A DNA stretch of 64,000 nt from Campylobacter sp. MIT 99-7217 (GTDB taxonomy: Bacteria; Campylobacterota; Campylobacteria; Campylobacterales; Campylobacteraceae): the NCBI RefSeq assembly GCF_006864365.1, contig NZ_QHLJ01000002.1, positions 62,001 through 126,000 on the forward strand, written 5' to 3'. The position numbers were made by a program, and so were the translations under genes. Below, piece after piece: positions 58,689 to 64,000 of the stretch. Position 1 is the first letter of the stretch. Every line of letters begins with the position of its first letter. The notes beneath the pieces are model-generated. The model had not been told where the DNA came from. It saw only the letters and a program-made list of their open reading frames with translations, and did no database searches.

Positions 58689-59611
58689 AGCCTTTTTTAT
58701 CGGTTTTAATTACAACTTATAATAGAAAAGATTTGCTTTTAAAGGCTGTAAATAGTGTTTTAGAGCAAGATTTTAAGGATTTAGAACTTATCATTAGTGA
58801 TGATTTTTCAAATGATGGCACGAAAGAACTTTGCGAGGGCTTAGTAAAAAAAGATGAGAGGATAAAATATTTTCTTAATCAAAGCTATAAAAAAGGACCA
58901 AATGGCAATAAAAACAACGCCTTAGATAAGGCTAGAGGCAAATTTATAATCTTTTTAGATGATGATGATGAGCTTTTAAAGGGTGCGATTTCCGAGCTTA
59001 TCAAAAAGCTAAATGAGGGCTATTCTCATGTTTTGGCAAATTGTGTAATTAGAAAAAATGGAATTTTAAGCGATGAGCTTAGTGGCAGGGGTTTGAAAGA
59101 GGATCAAGAGCTAAGTAAAAAAGATTTTTTAATGGCTAAATTTGAGGGAGAGTTTTTGGGGATCTTTGAAAAAGCCTTACTTGAAAATGAACGCTTTGAT
59201 GAGAATTTTTATGGTAATGAAGCCTTGCTTTGGGTTAAACTTTATGCAAAAAAAAGTTTTTATATACACAAGGCTTTAAGAATTTATACAAATAATCAAA
59301 TTAGCGTTACTAAAAATGCGAGCAATGAGGCTTCAAGGGTCTTTTTAGGCTATTTTGAAATGGCAAAGCTCATAGAAAAAGAGCTTGAAAATGATAAGGA
59401 TTTGGCTAAAAAATGTGCTTATGAGTATAAAATGGCAGCGTATTATGCAAAGCTTGCAAGGCTTTATAAAAAAATGTTTTTTTGCCTTTTTAAAAGCCTT
59501 AAAATCCACTTTAATAAAGAAGCTTTTATACTTTTATGCCTTTGTTTTTTACCAAATTCTTTTATCAAAACCTTATCTAAAATGAGAGTGAGCTTAAAAT
59601 GCAAAAATTAG
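58685..59611 (+). CDS. pglI: Glucosyltransferase PglI (branching glucose)
   Basis: GT2 enzyme of 308 aa: PFLSVLITTYNRKDLLLKAVNSVL, ISDDFSNDGT and FLDDDDELLKG with the DxD-type triplet. In C. jejuni PglI adds the single branching glucose of the heptasaccharide. ENFYGNEALLWVKLY is a typical acceptor-side segment. It overlaps pglH and pglJ by 4 and 13 nt. Nothing odd was seen. Confidence 0.93.
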   Translation: MKPFLSVLITTYNRKDLLLKAVNSVLEQDFKDLELIISDDFSNDGTKELCEGLVKKDERIKYFLNQSYKKGPNGNKNNALDKARGKFIIFLDDDDELLKGAISELIKKLNEGYSHVLANCVIRKNGILSDELSGRGLKEDQELSKKDFLMAKFEGEFLGIFEKALLENERFDENFYGNEALLWVKLYAKKSFYIHKALRIYTNNQISVTKNASNEASRVFLGYFEMAKLIEKELENDKDLAKKCAYEYKMAAYYAKLARLYKKMFFCLFKSLKIHFNKEAFILLCLCFLPNSFIKTLSKMRVSLKCKN

Positions 59612-60696
59612 CAATTTTTATTTATTCGCTTGGAAGTGGTGGGGCTGAAAGGGTTGTGGCTACGCTTTTGCCTCATTTAAATCTTTTTTATGAAACTCAT
59701 CTTATTTTGATGAATGAAAAAATTTCTTACGAGCTTGAAGATACTAAAATTCATTTTTTAGAAAAATCAAAGCCTAATGAAAGTGCCTTTTTAAAGCTTT
59801 TTAAGCTTCCTTTTTTAGCCCTTAAATACAAAAAACTTTGCCAAAATTTAGGCATTAACACGCATTTTGTTTTTTTAAACCGCCCAAATTACATAGCCTT
59901 AATGGCTAGGCTCTTTGGGCTTAAATCAAGGCTTATAATCAACGAATGCACCACGCCAAGCGTTATGTATAGGGGCTTTTCTTTAAATGCCTTGGTTAAT
60001 AGGGCTTTGATTTATCTACTTTATCCAAGGGCTGATTTGATTTTGGCTAATTCAAGGGGAAATTTAGAGGATTTAAGGCTTCATTTTAAATTAAGAGAGG
60101 ATAAAACAGCACTTTTGTATAATGCTGTAAATTTAGAGCAAATAAGGCTTCAAAGCAAGGAAGAAATAGCCTTTAAGCATAAATTTATACTTAGCGTGGG
60201 TAGGCTTGATAAGGGCAAAAATCACGCCCTTTTGATAAGGGCTTTTTCAAGGCTTAAAACCGAGCTTAAGCTTTTAATTTTAGGCGAGGGAGAGCTTAAA
60301 GATGAGCTTTTAGAGCTTATAAAAAGCTTAAATTTAGAAGAAAGGGTCTTTTTGCTTGGCTTTGATAATAATCCTTATAAATACATGAGCAAATGCGAGT
60401 TTTTTGCCTTTGCTTCAAGCTTTGAGGGCTTTTCAAATGTTTTGATCGAGGCTTTGGCTTGCGGTTGTGCTGTTGTAAGTAGCAATCATTTAAGCGGGGC
60501 TAGTGAGCTTTTTGGAGAAAATGAATTTGGACTTTTGGTTGAGGTTAATAATGAAGAAGCGATGTTTAGGGGGCTTAAAACAATGTGCGAAGATGAAAAC
60601 CTTAGGAAAAATTATCAACAAAGGGCAAAAACAAGGGCTTTAAGCTTTGATAAAAACGAGATTGCCAAGCAAGCCTTAGCCTATCTTAAAGGATAA
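59599..60696 (+). CDS. pglJ: GalNAc transferase PglJ
   Basis: GT4 enzyme of 365 aa, the same length as C. jejuni PglJ, which adds the second alpha-1,4-GalNAc to the lipid-linked diBacNAc-GalNAc. Motifs: SLGSGGAERVVATLLPHL, SVGRLDKGKNHALLI, and SSFEGFSNVLIEALACGCAVVS (E-x7-E). Overlaps pglI; 2 nt before pglB. Its N-terminal half is related to PglH, reflecting a common origin. Confidence 0.93.
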   Translation: MQKLAIFIYSLGSGGAERVVATLLPHLNLFYETHLILMNEKISYELEDTKIHFLEKSKPNESAFLKLFKLPFLALKYKKLCQNLGINTHFVFLNRPNYIALMARLFGLKSRLIINECTTPSVMYRGFSLNALVNRALIYLLYPRADLILANSRGNLEDLRLHFKLREDKTALLYNAVNLEQIRLQSKEEIAFKHKFILSVGRLDKGKNHALLIRAFSRLKTELKLLILGEGELKDELLELIKSLNLEERVFLLGFDNNPYKYMSKCEFFAFASSFEGFSNVLIEALACGCAVVSSNHLSGASELFGENEFGLLVEVNNEEAMFRGLKTMCEDENLRKNYQQRAKTRALSFDKNEIAKQALAYLKG

Positions 60697-60698
60697 AA

Positions 60699-63044
60699 AT
60701 GAATTTGATAAAATCAGCTTATTTTAAAGAAAATCCTAAATTTTCTTTATTTTTGCTTATATTGTGTGCGTATTGTTTTAGCGTTTTGTGTAGGTTTTAC
60801 TGGGTCGTTTGGGCGAGCTCTTATGAGGATTTTTTCTGGAATAACCAACTCATGATCATCTCAAATGATGGCTATGTCTTTGCTGAGGGTGCAAGGGACA
60901 TGATAGCTGGCTTTCATCAAGAAAATGATTTGTCCTTTTTTGGAAGCCCTTTATCAAGTATAACTTACTATCTTTATGAGCTTACGCCCTTTAATTTTGA
61001 AAGCATTATTCTTTATATGAGCGTATTTTTTGGCTCCTTAATCGTCGTTCCCATTATACTAATCGCAAATTTATACAAGCAAAATTTAGCAGGCTTTTTA
61101 GCAGCCTTGCTTGCAAGTATTGCAAACAGCTATTACAACCGCACTATGGCAGGGTATTATGATACTGATATGCTCGTGATCGTTTTAGCCATGTTTATTT
61201 TATTTTTTATGATACGACTGATCATTAAAAAAGACTTTTTTTCTTTGTTCGCCCTACCCTTGATGATGATATTTTTTCTTTGGTATTATCCCTCAAGCTA
61301 CACTTTAAATTGTGCTTTTATCTTACTTTTTTTCATTTATACCCTCATTTTTCACAGAAAAGATAATTTTGCTTATCTTGCTACTATCTTTATGATCATA
61401 GCCATTTCAAGCATTGCTTGGTATTATCAATGTGCTATCATTGCTTTATTTCTTGCCTTGTTTGCTTTTAAACAAGAATTTTTCAAGATCAAATTCATCA
61501 TCTTGCTTGGACTTTTTGCCTTGATCTTGCTTGTTTTAAGCGGTGGAGTTGATCCTATCATCTATCAGCTTAAATTTTATATCTTTAAAGATAGTCTTAA
61601 TGCTAGTGCCGAGCAAGCTTTTTCGTATTTTAATGTCAATCAAACCATACAAGAGGTTTCGAGTGTGGATTGGTCTGTGTTTATGCAAAGGATCAGTGCA
61701 AGCGAGACGGCATTTTTTTGCTCTTTGATCGGACTTTTTTTACTTTGCAAGGAACATAAAAGCTTCATTTTAACCCTACCCATGTTTGCCTTAGGCTTTT
61801 TGGCTTTAAGAAGTGGTTTAAGATTTACCATTTATGCTGTGCCTGTTATGGCTCTTGGTTTTGGATATTTTGTTCATTTTCTTTTGCAAAAATGTGAAAA
61901 TTTACATATCAACAAAACCAAACTAAACGCTTATATCATCTTAAGCTTTAGCTTGGGCTTTTTGCTTTTGTTGCCTTTTTTGGGCGATTTATTTGGCTTA
62001 AAAGTATTTTTTATCCAAATTTTAAGCTTGTTATATAGTGCCTTTCCTCAAAGCTTGCAACTTGGTGCTATACTCTTTTGTGTAGGGGTTTTTCTAGTCT
62101 TTATACAAAATAAACAAAATGAATCTTTAAAACCCTTTATACTTTGTGTAGCCTTATTTTTCTCTGTATTTTTTGCCTTTAGTCACATTTATAATTACAA
62201 AGCCCCAAGTGTTTTTACTGCCAAAGAGGTAAGCATTTTAAACGATCTTAAGAGCATAGCTTCAAGGGAAGATTATGTGGTAGCGTGGTGGGATTATGGT
62301 TATCCAGTGCGTTATTACAGCGATGTTAAGACCCTAGCAGATGGCGGAAAGCACTTAGGAAAGGATAATTTCTTCCCCTCTTTTATACTCTCTCATGATC
62401 AAATCAGTGCAGCTAATATGGCAAGACTAAGCGTTGAATACACTGAAAAAAGCTTTAAAACGCCTATGAATGATCTTTTAAAAGCCATGATGAAAGATTA
62501 TAATATAAGCAATGAAGATGTTTTTTTGCACTCTTTGCAAAATATAAATTTTCAGTTCAAAGACGAAAAAACGAGGGATATTTTCTTATATATGCCAGCA
62601 CGCATGATCAATATCTTTTCAACCGTAGCTAGCTTTTCAAAGATAGATCTAAACACAGGGTTTATAAATTCGCCCTTTGTTTTTAGCCCAGCCTTTGGTA
62701 TAGGACAAGAAAGTGGCTTTTTTATTTTGAGCAATGGCATGCTTTTAAGCGATGATTTTAGAAGCTTAGCTTATGAAGATAAAGAATACTCTATCAATAC
62801 TTGGATCAAGGTCAAATCGTTAAGCAAAGGCGAGTTTGATCCTATCAAGATAGATGATAATGGGCGATTTTTTGTTTTGTTTATCGAGGATAAATTTCAA
62901 ACGCCTATGCAATTTCTTATCATGGATAAATCAATGTTTGAAAGTGCTTTTGTGCAAATGTTTTTCCTTAACAACTACGATAAAAACTTGTTTGATTTGA
63001 TCATCAATGACAATCAAGCCAAAATTTTCAAACTCAAGAGATAA
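60699..63044 (+). CDS. pglB: Oligosaccharyltransferase PglB, with extra residues in the membrane domain
   Basis: Transfers the heptasaccharide to Asn in D/E-x-N-x-S/T sequons in the periplasm. Features: first external loop with catalytic Asp (ISNDGYVFAEGARD), AGYYDTDMLV (second catalytic acidic region), NVNQTIQEV, and WWDYG at residues 530-534 followed by DGGKHLGKDNFF. Length is 781, against 713 in C. jejuni as I remember it, with WWDYG at 457-461. The surplus is in the last membrane helices, about residues 400-475 (two or three more hydrophobic segments before HIYNYKAPSVF). The frame is intact. Other OST motifs (RMINIFSTVASFS, MxxI) look conserved. Confidence 0.93.
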   Translation: MNLIKSAYFKENPKFSLFLLILCAYCFSVLCRFYWVVWASSYEDFFWNNQLMIISNDGYVFAEGARDMIAGFHQENDLSFFGSPLSSITYYLYELTPFNFESIILYMSVFFGSLIVVPIILIANLYKQNLAGFLAALLASIANSYYNRTMAGYYDTDMLVIVLAMFILFFMIRLIIKKDFFSLFALPLMMIFFLWYYPSSYTLNCAFILLFFIYTLIFHRKDNFAYLATIFMIIAISSIAWYYQCAIIALFLALFAFKQEFFKIKFIILLGLFALILLVLSGGVDPIIYQLKFYIFKDSLNASAEQAFSYFNVNQTIQEVSSVDWSVFMQRISASETAFFCSLIGLFLLCKEHKSFILTLPMFALGFLALRSGLRFTIYAVPVMALGFGYFVHFLLQKCENLHINKTKLNAYIILSFSLGFLLLLPFLGDLFGLKVFFIQILSLLYSAFPQSLQLGAILFCVGVFLVFIQNKQNESLKPFILCVALFFSVFFAFSHIYNYKAPSVFTAKEVSILNDLKSIASREDYVVAWWDYGYPVRYYSDVKTLADGGKHLGKDNFFPSFILSHDQISAANMARLSVEYTEKSFKTPMNDLLKAMMKDYNISNEDVFLHSLQNINFQFKDEKTRDIFLYMPARMINIFSTVASFSKIDLNTGFINSPFVFSPAFGIGQESGFFILSNGMLLSDDFRSLAYEDKEYSINTWIKVKSLSKGEFDPIKIDDNGRFFVLFIEDKFQTPMQFLIMDKSMFESAFVQMFFLNNYDKNLFDLIINDNQAKIFKLKR

Positions 63045-63046
63045 AG

Positions 63047-64000
63047 ATGAAAATAGCTTTTTTATCGCATAGTGCCATGAGTGTGTATCATTTTAGAATG
63101 CCTATCATTAAGGCTTTAAAAGCTCGTGGCGATGAGGTTTTGATCATAGTGCCTGATGATGAATATAGTTTGAAGCTTAAAAATTTAGGCTTTGAGGTCA
63201 TTAACTACGAACTTAAAAGATCAAGCACAAATCCTTTCATCGTTTTTTCAAATTTCTTGAGCCTTTTAAGGCTTTTAAAAGCTCTTAAAATAGATCTTAT
63301 ACAAAGCTCAGCACATAAAAGCAACACCCTTGGTATCATCGCTTCTAAATTTGCTAAGATCCCTCATCGTTTCGCACTTGTTGAAGGACTTGGCTCTTTT
63401 TATATCGATGAGGATTTTAAAAGCTTGCTCATTCGCTCTTGTATTAATTTTTTATACAAAATCACCTTCATATACGCACAAAAAATCATCTTTGTAAGCA
63501 AAAGTGATGAGCTTTTTATGCAAAATTTAGGGCTTAAAAAAGAAAAAAGCGTGCTTATAAGCTCGGTTGGGGTAAATTTAAGGCAGTTTTTTCCTATGCA
63601 AATTCCCAGCAAAGAAGACTTTTTAAAAAAATATGATTTGCCAGATAAACCCATAGTTTTAATGATAGCTAGAACGCTTTGGCACAAGGGCATTAAAGAA
63701 TTTTACGAGGCTGCTAGCTTGCTTAGGCAAAGGGCAAATTTTATCCTTGTTGGTGGCAGTGATGATAACAAATCTTGTGCGAATAAAGAATTTTTAAACT
63801 CAGGCTGCGTGAAGTATCTGGGCGAGCAAGAAAATATCAACTTTTTTTTAAATCTTTGCGATATTTTCGTGCTTCCAAGCTATAAAGAGGGCTTTCCAAG
63901 AACTGTGCTTGAGGCAAAGGCTTGTGCAAAAGCTTGCGTGGTGAGTGATTGTGATGGCTGTGTGGAGGCTGTTAAAAACGGCTTTGACGGACTTTGGGCA
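63047..64000 (+). CDS. pglA: N-acetylgalactosaminyltransferase PglA, 5' part
   Basis: Starts at ATG 63047, two bases after the pglB stop, and is cut by the window end (318 codons visible, no stop). GT4 enzyme: SHSAMSVYHFRMPIIKALKARG, LVEGLGSFYIDEDF (about 112-125), MIARTLWHKGIKEFYEA (about 206-222), and SYKEGFPRTVLEAKACAKA (E-x7-E, about 282-300). In C. jejuni PglA (376 aa) adds the first alpha-1,3-GalNAc to undecaprenyl-PP-diNAcBac. All pgl genes in view run plus, tightly packed. Confidence 0.94.
   Translation, partial: MKIAFLSHSAMSVYHFRMPIIKALKARGDEVLIIVPDDEYSLKLKNLGFEVINYELKRSSTNPFIVFSNFLSLLRLLKALKIDLIQSSAHKSNTLGIIASKFAKIPHRFALVEGLGSFYIDEDFKSLLIRSCINFLYKITFIYAQKIIFVSKSDELFMQNLGLKKEKSVLISSVGVNLRQFFPMQIPSKEDFLKKYDLPDKPIVLMIARTLWHKGIKEFYEAASLLRQRANFILVGGSDDNKSCANKEFLNSGCVKYLGEQENINFFLNLCDIFVLPSYKEGFPRTVLEAKACAKACVVSDCDGCVEAVKNGFDGLWA

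Overview
The window is a low-GC (roughly 30-35% by eye), densely coded Campylobacter chromosome segment, closest in gene content to the thermotolerant group (C. jejuni and relatives). Pointers are the complete run of Pgl protein N-glycosylation genes, the LOS genes waaC/htrB/lgtF, the epsilonproteobacterial initiation regulator HobA, MqnE of the futalosine menaquinone route, and poly-G contingency tracts. It is not simply C. jejuni: three (not two) branched-chain amino acid binding proteins lie in the liv operon, a two-gene ATPase/nuclease-like cassette sits between folP and ligA, and PglB carries an extra stretch of about 70 residues. These comparisons are from memory of C. jejuni gene order, not from a search.

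Layout. 1-656: 5' part of a cytochrome c maturation gene (minus). 715-7501: liv operon (minus), reading from three tandem, mosaic binding-protein genes into livH, livM, livG, livF, and preceded by a promoter and a 35-codon leader-like ORF rich in Leu/Ile/Val. 7827-12160: mqnE and a subtilisin-type autotransporter (minus). 12379-16572: a GlnD-like protein with a decayed transferase motif, then glmS. 16573-19896: queA, tatC, tatB, hemW (minus). 19997-30692: a plus-strand housekeeping operon (nudH, lysC, hobA, holB, folP, the inserted ATPase/nuclease pair, ligA, a membrane protein, tlyA, ribF, cmoA). 30693-31092: about 400 bp without a gene, possibly remnants. 31093-36900: TRIC-type membrane protein, small FAD protein, TerC, purN, nnrD, a NYN/LOTUS protein and a PP-loop ATPase.

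37022-53597 is the LOS outer-core/variable locus: two convergent GT2 genes, rmlA, rmlB, then a dTDP-3-amino-3,6-dideoxyhexose module (two tandem cupin 3,4-ketoisomerases, three acetyltransferases, an N-formyltransferase, a PLP aminotransferase), several glycosyltransferases, and the conserved lgtF, htrB and waaC. The module resembles the wlaR genes of C. jejuni 81116, which make dTDP-Qui3N-formyl sugars. Five G-runs of 6 to 12 lie in it. Two split genes (41445-42013 and 44993-45999). Three sit near the 3' ends of otherwise intact genes, where one register carries the ribosome to a stop beside the next start codon.

53670-64000: a DnaQ-fold exonuclease, a small duplicated zinc-ribbon protein with a run of 13 T upstream, then the pgl locus galE/gne-pglK-pglH-pglI-pglJ-pglB-pglA, with pglA cut by the window end. 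The best candidates for something new are the 3'-end poly-G chain, the folP/ligA ATPase-nuclease pair, and the liv leader ORF. No rRNA, tRNA, CRISPR array, insertion sequence or integrase was seen.
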